Source: Acidobacteriota bacterium (lineage in GTDB: Bacteria; Acidobacteriota; Terriglobia; Terriglobales; Acidobacteriaceae). From it: a DNA stretch of 64,000 nucleotides. Below the pieces are notes generated by a model. The model saw only the letters and a list, made by a program, of their open reading frames with translations, was not told the origin of the DNA and ran no database searches. How positions within the stretch are numbered: the stretch's first letter is position 1; each line of letters begins with the position of its first letter. Positions 1 through 9,700 of the stretch are shown piece after piece. Position numbers and translations under genes: made by a program. The stretch is from NCBI GenBank assembly GCA_013289685.1, contig JABCZL010000001.1:251838-315837 (forward strand), in the 5' to 3' direction.

Positions 1-157
1 CACTGGTCTCGGACAGCCGCGGTCTTCGTGATCCACTCCAACTGTTACAATTTTGGGGAACTGACGGGACCGCGGGTCCCTGCTTGCTCGGCTTCGCTCA
101 GTCGTTGGAATGCCGATCAGCAGGCAGGCCTCAGAGTCGGAGTTCGAAGCCAGCGCC

Positions 158-619
158 ATGAAATGTCCTTTTTGCGGATTTGCGAATGACAAGGTGGTGG
201 ATTCGCGCGAAAGCAAGGAAGCGGAATCCATCCGGCGGAGGCGTGAGTGTTTGAAGTGCGGCAAGCGCTTCACCACTTACGAGCGCATCGATGAAATCCC
301 CTACATGGTGGTGAAGAAAGACGGCCGCCGGGAGAAGTTTGACCGCCAGAAAGTACTCAACGGATTGCTGCGGGCCTGCGAGAAACGTCCTGTGCCGATC
401 AGCAAGCTGGAGCAGATCGTGAACGAGGCGGAATCGTTCGTCATCGAGTCGCCGGAGCGCGAGCGCAAAACCAGCGAACTGGGTGAGTTAATCATGAACC
501 GCCTGCGGCGCTACGACAAGGTTGCGTATGTGCGATTTGCCTCCGTGTATCTGGATTTCAAGGATGTCAAAGAGTTCATGAATGAGTTGAAGGATCTGGT
601 GAAAGTAAAAGCCGTATAA
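158..619 (+). CDS. nrdR: transcriptional repressor NrdR
   Basis: NrdR represses ribonucleotide reductase genes in response to ATP/dATP. The protein opens with MKCPFCG; a four-Cys zinc ribbon (CPFC near residue 3, CLKC near 31) is followed by an ATP-cone from about residue 49 (PYMVVKKDGRREKFDRQK). The 153-aa length is normal for the family. The frame is open upstream to an ATG at 110, but the family begins directly at MKCP, so 158 is the better start. The gene lies 23 bp before the isocitrate dehydrogenase gene on the same strand. The 157 bases upstream belong to no gene I can name. Identification is secure. Confidence 0.95.
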   Translation: MKCPFCGFANDKVVDSRESKEAESIRRRRECLKCGKRFTTYERIDEIPYMVVKKDGRREKFDRQKVLNGLLRACEKRPVPISKLEQIVNEAESFVIESPERERKTSELGELIMNRLRRYDKVAYVRFASVYLDFKDVKEFMNELKDLVKVKAV

Positions 620-642
620 GGGCGTATAAGGACCATGCATAC

Positions 643-1671
643 ATGAGTCATAAGGTAACGCTGATCCCGGGAGACGGGATCGGCCCCGAAGTCACGAAGG
701 CAACGGTACGCATTCTGGAAGCCACCGGGGTGAAGTTTGAGTGGGAAACCTTTGCGGTCGGAGCGGAAGCTTTTGAAAAATCGGGCGAGTACATTCCCAA
801 GGATTTGATTGAGTCGCTGGAGCGGACGCGTGTCGGCCTGAAGGGTCCGGTAACTACGCCCGTGGGCGGCGGTTTCCCCAGCATCAACGTGGCGCTGCGG
901 AAGAAGTTCGAGCTATACGCCAACTTCCGGCCGATCCGCAATCTCCCCCATATTCCGACGCGCTATCCGGACGTCGACCTGATTATCGTGCGCGAGAATA
1001 CCGAGGGACTCTATTCGGGACTGGAACATGAAGTGGTGCCGGGGGTGGTGGAGAGTCTGAAGATCATCACCGAAAAAGCTTCCACGCGGATCGCAAAGTT
1101 TGCGTTTGAATACGCCCGCAAGAATCATCGAAGAAAGATTCACTGCATTCACAAAGCCAACATCATGAAGCTGTCGGACGGGCTGTTCCTGCGCTGCACG
1201 CGGAATGTGGCCAAGGATTATCCCGAGATCACCTACGGCGAACACATTGTGGACAACACCTGCATGCAACTGGTGATGAATCCCTACCAGTACGACATGC
1301 TGGTGATGGAAAACCTGTACGGAGACATTCTCTCGGATCTGTGCGCGGCGTTTGTAGGCGGACTGGGATTTGTGCCCAGCGCGAACCTGGGCGATGAATG
1401 CGCGATCTTTGAAGCTGTCCATGGTTCGGCGCCCGATATCGCGGGAAAGAATCTCGCTAATCCGACGGCTCTGCTGCGGTCGGCTCTGCTGATGGTGCGG
1501 CATCTCGGCGAACACGCGGCGTCGACGCAGATTCGCAATGCGCTGGAGCGGGTGTATCGCCACCCGGAAAAGCTGACGCGCGACATTGGCGGCAAAGCGG
1601 GGACGTCGGAGTTTGCTGACGCGGTGATTGAAGAAATGCAGACCAGCAACGCCGAGCCTGTAACAGTATAG
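643..1671 (+). CDS. NAD-type isocitrate dehydrogenase (isocitrate/isopropylmalate dehydrogenase family)
   Basis: This 342-aa enzyme should oxidatively decarboxylate isocitrate to 2-oxoglutarate in the TCA cycle. Family signatures are the N-terminal LIPGDGIGPEV, the substrate-binding stretch RENTEGLYSG near residue 117, the conserved Lys in HKANIMK near 170, and the metal/cofactor region ending in EAVHGSAPDIAGKNLANPT near 258. Its length and sequence resemble the short NAD-dependent enzymes rather than the ~415-aa NADP E. coli type. 3-isopropylmalate dehydrogenase is the main alternative, but the substrate-loop pattern favours isocitrate. It probably follows nrdR as a loose transcription unit and converges on the glycosylase gene, with 14 bp between. 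Confidence 0.85.
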   Translation: MSHKVTLIPGDGIGPEVTKATVRILEATGVKFEWETFAVGAEAFEKSGEYIPKDLIESLERTRVGLKGPVTTPVGGGFPSINVALRKKFELYANFRPIRNLPHIPTRYPDVDLIIVRENTEGLYSGLEHEVVPGVVESLKIITEKASTRIAKFAFEYARKNHRRKIHCIHKANIMKLSDGLFLRCTRNVAKDYPEITYGEHIVDNTCMQLVMNPYQYDMLVMENLYGDILSDLCAAFVGGLGFVPSANLGDECAIFEAVHGSAPDIAGKNLANPTALLRSALLMVRHLGEHAASTQIRNALERVYRHPEKLTRDIGGKAGTSEFADAVIEEMQTSNAEPVTV

Positions 1672-1685
1672 CGGCTGCTTACGAT

Positions 1686-2591
1686 TCAGCGGCGTTTGAG
1701 AGCTTCCAACTCTTCCAGGGTGCGTGGCCAGTCCGATCCCAGCAGCCGCGACAAACTGCGATCCGCCAGAACCTTGCCGCCGGTCTGGCAGCGCGCACAA
1801 TAATTCGTTTCTTTGTCGGCATAACGAATCCTCAGAACTTTATCGCCACACCGGGGGCAAGGCTGGCCGTAGCGGCCATGAACGGCCATGTCTTTGCGAA
1901 ATGCAGTCACCTTCTCGGGAAAGGCCGCTTCCGCCTCAGCGTGCAGCCGCGTGATCCAGAGTTGCAGCGTTTGCCGCGTTGCCGTAAACAGCCGTGCCCA
2001 CTCTTCTGGCCTGAGTTTTTGCGTCAGCGTGATTGGCGAGAGCTGCGCCGCGTGCAGGATCTCGTCCGAATAGGCGTTGCCGACGCCGCTCAGCAAACGC
2101 GGATCGGTCAGCGCCCGCTTCAAAGTATGATTTTCGGCCGTCAGCACGGCGCGGAACGTTTCCAGGTCAGCCGCAAAAATATCGATCCCGCCTGCGTCGA
2201 AGGAACGCAGATTCTCCTCGCCGCTGACCAGATGCAGCGATGCGCGGTGCTTGGTGCCGGCTTCCGTCAAGACCAGGGAGCCTTGGGGAAAGTCGAAAGC
2301 TGCCAGGCTCTGGCGTCCGGCCAGCTTTGCCTCGGGCGGGCGCCAGTGCAGCCGGCCCGCAATCATCAGGTGGAGCACCAGCCAAAGTTCGCCTTCGCCG
2401 TCCAAGCCGATTGCGATGCGCTTGCCGATGCGGCGCAACTCTTTTACGGCACGTCCCTCCACGCTCGCGAGGGGCGGCTGAACACTCCGCAGCAGAAACG
2501 GACTCGCCAAGCGGATCCGTTGCAGGGGTTGACCAACGATGCGGGATTCGAGCGCGCTAATGTAAGCCGCTATGTCCGGCAGTTCTGGCAT
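1686..2591 (-). CDS. Fpg/Nei-family DNA glycosylase
   Basis: A base-excision repair enzyme that removes oxidised bases and cleaves abasic sites. After the initiator Met the protein begins PELPD; Pro1 is the family's Schiff-base nucleophile and Glu2 the helper acid. A helix-two-turn-helix lies around residues 150-185 (LLSGVGNAYSDEILHAAQL). A C-terminal zinc finger has the pattern CPRC...YCARC. In classical Fpg the zinc-finger loop has a conserved Arg five residues before the third Cys; here that position is Lys (DKETNYC). About 30 residues follow the zinc finger, whereas Fpg usually ends there. The family is clear; specificity for 8-oxoG is not assured. Confidence 0.88.
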   Translation of the reverse strand: MPELPDIAAYISALESRIVGQPLQRIRLASPFLLRSVQPPLASVEGRAVKELRRIGKRIAIGLDGEGELWLVLHLMIAGRLHWRPPEAKLAGRQSLAAFDFPQGSLVLTEAGTKHRASLHLVSGEENLRSFDAGGIDIFAADLETFRAVLTAENHTLKRALTDPRLLSGVGNAYSDEILHAAQLSPITLTQKLRPEEWARLFTATRQTLQLWITRLHAEAEAAFPEKVTAFRKDMAVHGRYGQPCPRCGDKVLRIRYADKETNYCARCQTGGKVLADRSLSRLLGSDWPRTLEELEALKRR

Positions 2592-2655
2592 GGATATGGA
2601 TAATGAATATCAGCTTGCATGGAAACGGCGAGTTTTTCAACGTCCGCTGAGTGGG

Positions 2656-2691
2656 TGGCGGAATGTTGGTCCGATTTTGCACATTCCGCCA
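2656..2691. promoter_or_regulatory. 11-bp inverted repeat in the Fpg/hemH divergent region
   Basis: TGGCGGAATGT (2656-2666) and ACATTCCGCCA (2681-2691) form a perfect inverted repeat with a 14-base gap. It ends directly against a candidate -35 box (TTGACT, 2692) for the ferrochelatase gene. The spacing of the two arms suits a dimeric repressor or activator. No known operator consensus is recognised. Confidence 0.4.
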
Positions 2692-2721
2692 TTGACTCGC
2701 GCGCTCGGTTCGGAGTACATT
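2692..2721 (+). promoter_or_regulatory. candidate sigma70-type promoter of hemH
   Basis: TTGACT (2692-2697), an 18-base spacer, and TACATT (2716-2721) resemble -35 and -10 elements. They lie about 30 bases upstream of the chosen ferrochelatase start. The -10 match is only moderate. Confidence 0.4.
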
Positions 2722-2747
2722 CCTCCGTTCTGGGGATACTGGGGAAA

Positions 2748-3800
2748 ATGACGCGCACATCACGGCGTGTGGGGATAGTTCTCTTTCAGCTCGGTGGACC
2801 CGACACGCTGGAAGCGATCGAACCTTTCTTGTACAACCTGTTTTGCGACCCCGACATTATCGACTTCCCTTTCGCCCGCATCGGGCGAAAACCCCTGGCC
2901 AAGCTGATTTCGACCACCCGCGCGCGCAAAGTGCAGCACCACTACGCCACCATCGGCGGCGGTTCGCCCATACGCCGCCACACGGAACGGCAGGCGCATG
3001 CCTTGGAGATCGAACTGCGCGAGCAAGGCGTCGATGCCCACTGCTTTGTTGCCATGCGCTACTGGCACCCGTTTACCCGTGAGGCGATTGAGCAACTGCG
3101 AGCGGCCCAATGTGACGAAGTCGTGCTCTTGCCGATGTATCCGCAGTATTCGTCGACCACCACGGGATCGAGTTTGAACGAATGGCGGCGTCTGTTCGCG
3201 GACGACGTGCCGGTCCGTTGCGTGGAGACGTTTTATCGTAATACGATATATCTCGATGCCGTGATCGACAGAGTGAACGAGACGCTCTCGCGCTTTCCCG
3301 CTCAGGAACGGCCGGAGATTGTCTTCAGCGCCCACAGCATCCCGATGTCGGTGATTGAAAAGGGCGACCCTTACCAGCGGCAGATCGAGGAGACGGTGCG
3401 GCTTCTGACCGAGCGCGGCGGATGGAGCAATCGCTCCCGTCTGTGCTATCAGAGCAAGGTCGGCGCGAGCCGGTGGCTGCAGCCTTCCCTGCATCAAACT
3501 CTGCGGCAGTTGGCGGAAGAGCGGGTACGCGAGATGTGCGTCGTGCCCGTGGCGTTCGTTTCCGATCACGTGGAAACGCTGGGGGAAATTGACCACGAGG
3601 CACGGGAAGAGGCGCGGCGCCTGGGATTCGCGCAGTTTGAAATGAGCGCCGGACTGAATGATTCACCGAAATTTATCCAAGCCCTGGGACAGATCGTGCA
3701 GGAAGCCCTAGGCCAGCCAGTCCATAGTTTGATTCCGATTCGCAGTGCAGGGAGGACGTTGGCGGCGCCGGAGTATGCGGCGGCCGCTGGTTTGGATTAG
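2748..3800 (+). CDS. hemH: ferrochelatase
   Basis: Inserts Fe2+ into protoporphyrin IX (or coproporphyrin III in the coproporphyrin pathway), the metal-insertion step of haem synthesis. The 350-aa protein starts MTRTSRRVGIVLFQLGGPDT, the usual ferrochelatase opening. It carries the GGGSPIRRHTERQA region near residue 80, LLPMYPQYSSTTTGSS near 133, the catalytic-His context VFSAHSIPMS near 195, and FVSDHVETLGEIDHE near 270. The ATG at 2748 is preferred to one 129 bases upstream because the protein family starts here. Next to a cytochrome bc operon and haem A synthase, it fits a local haem-supply role. Confidence 0.95.
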   Translation: MTRTSRRVGIVLFQLGGPDTLEAIEPFLYNLFCDPDIIDFPFARIGRKPLAKLISTTRARKVQHHYATIGGGSPIRRHTERQAHALEIELREQGVDAHCFVAMRYWHPFTREAIEQLRAAQCDEVVLLPMYPQYSSTTTGSSLNEWRRLFADDVPVRCVETFYRNTIYLDAVIDRVNETLSRFPAQERPEIVFSAHSIPMSVIEKGDPYQRQIEETVRLLTERGGWSNRSRLCYQSKVGASRWLQPSLHQTLRQLAEERVREMCVVPVAFVSDHVETLGEIDHEAREEARRLGFAQFEMSAGLNDSPKFIQALGQIVQEALGQPVHSLIPIRSAGRTLAAPEYAAAAGLD

Positions 3801-3830
3801 GGCAAGTCATCCAGTTACAGGAGGGAGTTC

Positions 3831-4481
3831 ATGGCGGAGGAGACCGGGAAGGTCAATCCGAATCCCGAGGCAGCGAAACCTGTCGCGAAACCCGCGGCGC
3901 CCGGGGCGCAGGATGCCACAAAATATGTGGGCACGCCCGCGGTAGGAACCTCGAAAGCGGCAGCCGCCGCTGGCGTGGCAGGAACCGCTCCGTCGACCGA
4001 GATCGACCGCCACCGCCGCCGTTTTGTGTGGACCATGGTGACCGGGTTTCTCATGGCCTGGTTTCTGGCGTTCTTTCGCTTCTTCCTGCCGCGCACTCTG
4101 TTCGAACCCAACTCCGTTTTCAAAATTGGCTACCCGTCGGAATTCGCGCTTGGGGTTGACACGAAGTTCCAGCAGAAATTCCGCATCTGGGTCGATCGCA
4201 CACCCGACCGGCTGTTCGTGATCTATGCGCGGTGCACGCACCTGGGATGCACGCCCGACTGGAAGCCGAGCGAGAATAAATTCAAGTGCCCTTGCCACGG
4301 CAGCGGGTACGACAGCGAAGGCATCAACTTCGAAGGGCCGGCGCCGCGTCCCATGGACCGCGCGCATATTGAACTCGCGCCCGATGGGCAAGTTCTGGTG
4401 GATACTTCGAAACTGTACTCGTGGCCGAAGGGACAGCCGAGTAAATTTAATGATCCGGGAGCGTTTTTGACCGGAGTGTAA
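3831..4481 (+). CDS. Rieske [2Fe-2S] subunit of quinol:cytochrome c reductase
   Basis: High-potential iron-sulfur subunit of a cytochrome bc-type complex, passing electrons from quinol to cytochrome c. A ~60-residue Ala/Pro-rich cytoplasmic N-terminus precedes one membrane anchor (about residues 65-87). The Rieske fold follows with cluster ligands CTHLGC near residue 134 and CPCHGSGYDSEG near 154. The first gene of the complex, it starts 30 bp after hemH and is followed by cytochrome b. The long low-complexity N-terminus is unusual. Confidence 0.93.
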   Translation: MAEETGKVNPNPEAAKPVAKPAAPGAQDATKYVGTPAVGTSKAAAAAGVAGTAPSTEIDRHRRRFVWTMVTGFLMAWFLAFFRFFLPRTLFEPNSVFKIGYPSEFALGVDTKFQQKFRIWVDRTPDRLFVIYARCTHLGCTPDWKPSENKFKCPCHGSGYDSEGINFEGPAPRPMDRAHIELAPDGQVLVDTSKLYSWPKGQPSKFNDPGAFLTGV

Positions 4482-4558
4482 CGGGACACAGAAAGCAGGT
4501 TCCTCGCGCCAGAAACAAGGCGCTCGGAATGACAACGTTGAGTTAAGAGCGGAATCTT

Positions 4559-5551
4559 ATGGCTGACGAAAACAATCCGAGCGGCGGCGGCAACGGCGGC
4601 GGTAGTGGCGGCGGTACTGGCGCCTCCAACGGCAAGAACGGGAAAGTCGGGCTGGTCGAGCGCGTGACGACCGGGGTGAAAGACGATATTCAAGCCCTCA
4701 AGACCGACATCCCCGCCAAGGCGAAAGAACAGATCGAGGGCCTGAAAGATCCGACCAAGACCCAGGTCTACACTTCGATCTTCCGGCACAAGCACGACGA
4801 CACGCCGCGGAACCGGGCGCTGGGCGTGCTTTCCAACGTGTTCCTGCATCTGCATCCGGCGAAGATTAATCGCGACGCCGTGCGCTACAGCTACACCTGG
4901 GGCATGGGCGGGATCACGTTTTACCTATTCATCATCCTCACCTACACCGGCGTGTTGCTGATGTTTTATTACCATCCCAGCAAGGTGCAGGCGTTTCGCG
5001 ACGTGCTCTATCTGGAGCACGATGTGCCCTTCGGCAAAATCTTGCGCAACATGCATCGCTGGGCCGCTCACCTGATGGTGATCGGTGTGTGGCTGCATAT
5101 GTTCCGCGTGTTCTTGACTGGGTCGTACAAAAAGCCGCGCGAGTTCAACTGGAATATCGGCGTGCTGCTGCTGGTGTTTACTTTGCTGCTGTCGTTCACC
5201 GGATATCTGCTGCCCGACGATCAGCTCGGATTCTGGGCAGTCACCGTGGGCACGAACATGGCGCGCGCTACGCCGCTGCTGGGGCATGAAGGCCCGTTCG
5301 GGTCGATGCTCGGCATGACTCCCTACAATGACGTGCGCTTCGGGTTGCTCGGCGGATCGATCGTCGACGCGAATGCGCTGTTGCGATCGTATATCTGGCA
5401 CTGCATTGGGATTCCGATTGTGGCGTCAGTGTTGATGATTGTGCACTTCTGGCGCGTGCGAAAAGATGGCGGGATTTCGGGTCCGGCTCCGGTCGTGCTG
5501 GAAGCGGAAGCGGACAAGCCGCGACGCGGGCCGAAGGCAGCGGGCGAGTAG
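4559..5551 (+). CDS. cytochrome b, N-terminal (b6-like) subunit
   Basis: Membrane subunit holding the two b haems and quinone sites. A hydrophilic Gly-rich N-terminus (about 110 residues) precedes LHPAKINRDAVRYSYTWGMGG and the four-helix bundle. The haem-ligand helices contain HRWAAHLMVIGVWLHMFRVF near residue 165 and RSYIWHCIGIPI near 278. The C-terminal cytochrome b domain is a separate downstream gene, as in the b6/subunit IV arrangement. The intergenic DNA on either side carries short GGAATGACA-type repeats rather than clear promoters, so co-transcription with the Rieske gene is likely. Confidence 0.93.
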   Translation: MADENNPSGGGNGGGSGGGTGASNGKNGKVGLVERVTTGVKDDIQALKTDIPAKAKEQIEGLKDPTKTQVYTSIFRHKHDDTPRNRALGVLSNVFLHLHPAKINRDAVRYSYTWGMGGITFYLFIILTYTGVLLMFYYHPSKVQAFRDVLYLEHDVPFGKILRNMHRWAAHLMVIGVWLHMFRVFLTGSYKKPREFNWNIGVLLLVFTLLLSFTGYLLPDDQLGFWAVTVGTNMARATPLLGHEGPFGSMLGMTPYNDVRFGLLGGSIVDANALLRSYIWHCIGIPIVASVLMIVHFWRVRKDGGISGPAPVVLEAEADKPRRGPKAAGE

Positions 5552-5594
5552 TCGGGATGGGAACAGCAGGTTCCTCACCGGGCTTTGAGCCCGG

Positions 5595-5671
5595 TTCGGA
5601 ATGACAAGAAGCTTTGATTCTTCGGAATGACAAGAATTTTGATTCTTCGGAATAACAAGAATTTTTGATTC
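5595..5671 (+). repeat. three tandem copies of a 25-26 bp repeat
   Basis: Three near-identical units starting TTCGGAATGACAAGAA and ending TTTGATTC occupy 5595-5620, 5621-5645 and 5646-5671, between the two cytochrome b genes. The unit shares its GGAATGACA core with spacers at about 4.53 and 10.06 kb. No coding function seen. Confidence 0.85.
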
Positions 5672-5689
5672 ATTGACACGAGATCACTT

Positions 5690-6619
5690 ATGGACTGGCG
5701 ACAACTTTGGGAGATCTGTTCGGCCCCGGACAACGTGCCGATCGTGGGCCTGATCCCGCTGCTGGCCTTCTACATTTATCTGGCAGTGAAACAGGCGCGG
5801 GCCAACGATGTGCTGATCGAGCAACTCGAGGCCGATCCCGCGATGGCCAAGACCCATCATCGCAAGACCTGGCCCTTCAAGCCGGGCTGGGCCAAGGAAG
5901 TACATGTTTGGCCATTTCTGCTGCGCATCGAATTTCTCGCCGCCATCATCATCACGATCATTCTGATGATCTGGTCGATCACCCTCAACGCGCCGCTGGA
6001 AGAACCCGCCAATCCCAACTTGACCATGAATCCGGCAAAAGCTCCGTGGTATTTCCTCGGACTGCAGGAGATGCTCGTCTACTTCGATCCCTGGATTGCG
6101 GGCGTGGTGATGCCGACGATGATCATCATCGGGCTGATGGTGATTCCCTACATCGATACCAACCCGCTGGGCAGCGGCTACTACACCTGGAAGCAACGCA
6201 AGTTTTCGATTTCGACGTTTATGTTTGGCTTCGTAATTCTGTGGGTCGCGATGATCATCATCGGGACGTTTATTCGCGGTCCCGGCTGGCAATGGTTCTG
6301 GCCGGGGCAGACGTGGGATCACAACCGGCTGATCTATGAAGTGAACCGTGACTTGCCGGACCTGTTCGGGATCACGTCGAACATGGCGAAGATCGTGTTT
6401 GGCGCGATTGTGGTCGGCGGATTCTATTTGGTCGGCGGCGGAGCGGTGTATTCGCTCTTCCGTCGAAAAATGCCGAAGGATTTCCAGCGCATGAGCCTGT
6501 TGCAGTTTTCGCTCATGGCGTTCTTGTGGCTGACCATGATTGCACTGCCCTTGAAGATGGCCCTGCGGCTTTTGTGGCACATCAAGTATGTGTGGATTAC
6601 CCCGTGGTTCAACGTGTAA
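5690..6619 (+). CDS. cytochrome b, C-terminal (subunit IV-like) subunit
   Basis: The second half of split cytochrome b, completing the quinol-oxidation site. It contains AKAPWYFLGLQEMLVYFDPW near residue 117, the subunit IV signature, followed by several hydrophobic helices (VVMPTMIIIGLMVIPYI, TFMFGFVILWVAMIIIG, IVFGAIVVGGFYLVGG, LMAFLWLTMIALPLKMAL). At 309 aa it is longer than the ~160-aa chloroplast subunit IV, with extra C-terminal helices. It is followed 93 bp later by the multihaem cytochrome gene. It starts at ATG 5690 just after a tandem repeat block. Confidence 0.92.
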   Translation: MDWRQLWEICSAPDNVPIVGLIPLLAFYIYLAVKQARANDVLIEQLEADPAMAKTHHRKTWPFKPGWAKEVHVWPFLLRIEFLAAIIITIILMIWSITLNAPLEEPANPNLTMNPAKAPWYFLGLQEMLVYFDPWIAGVVMPTMIIIGLMVIPYIDTNPLGSGYYTWKQRKFSISTFMFGFVILWVAMIIIGTFIRGPGWQWFWPGQTWDHNRLIYEVNRDLPDLFGITSNMAKIVFGAIVVGGFYLVGGGAVYSLFRRKMPKDFQRMSLLQFSLMAFLWLTMIALPLKMALRLLWHIKYVWITPWFNV

Positions 6620-6624
6620 GAAAG

Positions 6625-6710
6625 GTCGTTGGTTGCTGGTCGTTAGTCGTTGGCCAAGACCCGCGGCCATCGCGCCGTTCGCCAACGACCAACGACTAAC
6701 GACCAACGAC
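6625..6710. repeat. inverted repeat built of 7-mer units
   Basis: Two 30-base arms (6625-6654 and 6681-6710) made of GTCGTTG/GTCGTTA heptamers on one side and their complements on the other can form a hairpin. It lies directly before the start codon of the multihaem cytochrome. A similar heptamer-rich element occurs at 36.3-36.4 kb. Confidence 0.7.
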
Positions 6711-6712
6711 TG

Positions 6713-9700
6713 ATGTCGGAGGAACTGGTGCCTGAAAAACCGATTCCCGAGCAGGATCCGATCACCGGAAAATCGTTCGCCATCCATTACCTGATCGCGA
6801 CGGTGATTCTGATTGGCACGCTGTTCTGGGCTTTGTATGACGAGGCCTGGGGACAGCGGCCTTGGAAGGCTTTCCAGGATCAATGGAAAGATCGCTACAG
6901 CGCGTTTCTGAACACGGCGAAGTCAACGTCGGCCAAGTCCGAGCAATCGGTCGAACAGGATCCGCAGTACGCCGCCCTGAAGCAGGATTATGAGAAGGCC
7001 TACGAGTCTTCCAAAGCGAAAGGCGACGAAGCCCGCAAGAAGTTGGACGATGCTAGCGCGCGTCTGCTGGCCGTGCAGAGCGTGTTCACCGACCGCCGCG
7101 CTTACGTGAACGCCCTCACCTACGAATTGGAAACCAGCACCAGCGCTTCGGCAAAAGCCAGCAAGCAGAAAGACATCGACGCCTACAAAGCCGAGCAAGC
7201 GACGGTCGAGTTCCCCGACGGAACGAAAAAGAAGTTTACGTTTCAGCAGCTGGAGGAAACTTACAACGAAATCCGCGACGAGCGGACCAGGCTAAGCCTC
7301 GAACTCGGCGACGTGCTCAAGCCAGTGACCGCGGCCAAGGCCAAGATGGATGATTACATCTCAGACCACATGGTCGACCTGACCCCGGCGCAGATTGAAG
7401 GACTGAAGCGCAAGACCACCGACTGGGATCCAAAAATCGTGCAGATCAACGTGGCCGAGGCCAATATTGTGGACCGCTGCGAGTCCTGCCACATGGGCAC
7501 TCGGGAGCCGCTGAAGATCACCGAGGCCGCGATGACGTCCAAGGGGTCGAAGAAGCCTGACGAATATGCGCAGGCGTTCGTGAGCCATCCCGAGCCTGAC
7601 TTGCTGCAGATTCACGATCCCGATAAATTCGGCTGCTCGCCGTGCCACCAGGGCAATGGCCGCGCCACCACCAGCATCGAGAAGGCGCACGGCAATTACG
7701 AGCACTGGCTGTGGCCGCTTTATCCCAAGGAGAATTCGCAGGCGGGCTGTCAGAGTTGCCACTCTGCCGACATGGTGCTGGCCAGCGGCGACGTCCAATT
7801 CAACACCATCAACAATGGTAAAGACTTGTTCCGGCAGCGCGGCTGCATGGGCTGCCATCGCTATGAGGGTTACGACAAGGAACCCGAGGACCTGAACTCG
7901 GTGGGGCAGCAGATCAAGCAGATCGAGACCCAGAGAAAAGAAAACGTAAAAAATACGGCGGACCTGATGAAGCAAGCCGACGCCGCCGAGTCAAACGACG
8001 TCGCCAACGAACTGAACACTAAAGCTGTGGATCTAAGAGTGGCCAACAGCAAGCTGGACGGGCGTTTGCAACAGCTCGACTTCCAGTCGCACAGCCTGAT
8101 GCAGGATCAGAAAAAAGTCGGCCCGAACTTAAAAGATGTGCGGCTGAAACTGAACAAGAACTGGATTCCGGTGTGGCTGAAGAAGCCTTCTGATTTCCGT
8201 CCGACGACGAAGATGCCGAATTTCCGGCTTACCGACCGTCAGATCCAGGCTATTTCTGCATACATCTGGCAATCGGCGTTCACCGACGAACTGCCCAAGC
8301 ACAAGCCCGGAAACGCCGCGCACGGAAAGGAATTATTTGAAGAGCGCGGCTGCTTGGCCTGCCATTCGATCGGCGAAGGCGACCAGATGCAGGGCGGAAC
8401 GTTCGCCGCGAATCTGTCGCGAGTCGGGGAAAAAGCGAATTACGACTATCTGGTGCGCTGGATTCACAACGCACGCCAACGCACCCGCCCATACTGTCCG
8501 TACGAGAAAAAAGACATCGGTCCGGAAGATTACGCTAAGAAAGGACTTCCCTACCAGTTTGATCTGGATCACAGCAAGTGCCCCAACGACGGCCACGAAC
8601 TGCAAGTGCAGAACATGACGGTGATGCCGAGCTTGCGTCTGGCGCCCGAAGATGCGGAGGACATTGCCACGTATCTGATGACGCAGAAGAAGCAGGAGCC
8701 GTCCTCTTACGCGGCCGCACCGTTCATGGACGATCCGGCACTAAAAGAGGAAGGCAAGAAGTGGGTTCGGTTCTATGGCTGCGGTGGATGCCACGAAGTT
8801 TCCGGCATGGAAGACGAAGGCCGCATCGGCACGGAATTAACGTTTGAAGGCAGCAAGCCGATCGAGCGCCTCGACTTCGCGCTGTTCACCGAAGTTGCAC
8901 AACGCGGCGGCAAAGGCTCGGAGCCGATCAAGGACAAAGACGATCTGGCCCGCCTGCCCGATGGTCCGGCGAAAGATCCCTGGTACGACCACAAGGGATT
9001 CTTCGAGCACAAACTGGCCGAGCCCAACGTCTACGATCAGGGCATGGTGAAGGGCGAGACCGAAGCGCTGCGCATGCCGAACCTGCACTTGACCAAGGAT
9101 CAGGTGCTCGACCTGACGACCTTCCTGCTCGGAAGCCAGGAGACTTCCCTACCCCAGAGTTATCAGTACAAGCCGGGCGATGCGCGCCACGACATTCAGG
9201 AAGGCTGGTGGGTCGTCAAGAAATACAACTGCATGGGATGCCATCAGTTCATCCCCGGCCAACGAACGATTCTGATGGGGTTAAAGCAGTATCAGGATGT
9301 GCAGGAGCAATTGCCGCCAAAGTTGTTGACCGAAGGCGCGCGCGTCGATCCGGAATGGCTGCGGAAGTTCCTGTCGAATCCTGCGCTGAGCGCTACCGAT
9401 ACGAACCGGAACGGCGTGCGGCCGTACCTGAAAGTGCGCATGCCGACGTTTTCATTCTCGGATAATGAGTTGCGAAAACTGGTACGCTTTTTCCAAGCCT
9501 TGTCGCAGCAGCCTCTGCCCTACATTCCGGAAGAGGTGCCGACCCTCACGGCCAAAGAAACGGACATGGCGCGGAGTCTGTTCTCCAGTACTGCAGCGCC
9601 TTGCCTGAAGTGCCATGCCACGGGCGATCCGTCGCATGACAAGATTGCGACCGCGCCGAACTTCCTGCTGGCAAAAGAGCGATTGAAGCCAGACTGGGTG

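Noticed and set aside
1-157. Tail of an upstream gene
   Set aside because: One frame stays open from base 1 to about 190, but it overlaps nrdR and shows no recognisable family, so no gene is called.
913-1800. 295-aa minus-strand frame opposite isocitrate dehydrogenase
   Set aside because: Antisense shadow of a clearly conserved gene in GC-rich DNA; low-complexity composition and no family features.
5595-5671. Tandem 26-mers as a CRISPR array
   Set aside because: No spacer sequence between units; only three copies of diverging tandem sequence.
5684-6883. 399-aa minus-strand frame opposite cytochrome b subunit IV
   Set aside because: His/Gln/Arg-rich translation typical of antisense reading of membrane-protein codons; no ribosome site or domain.
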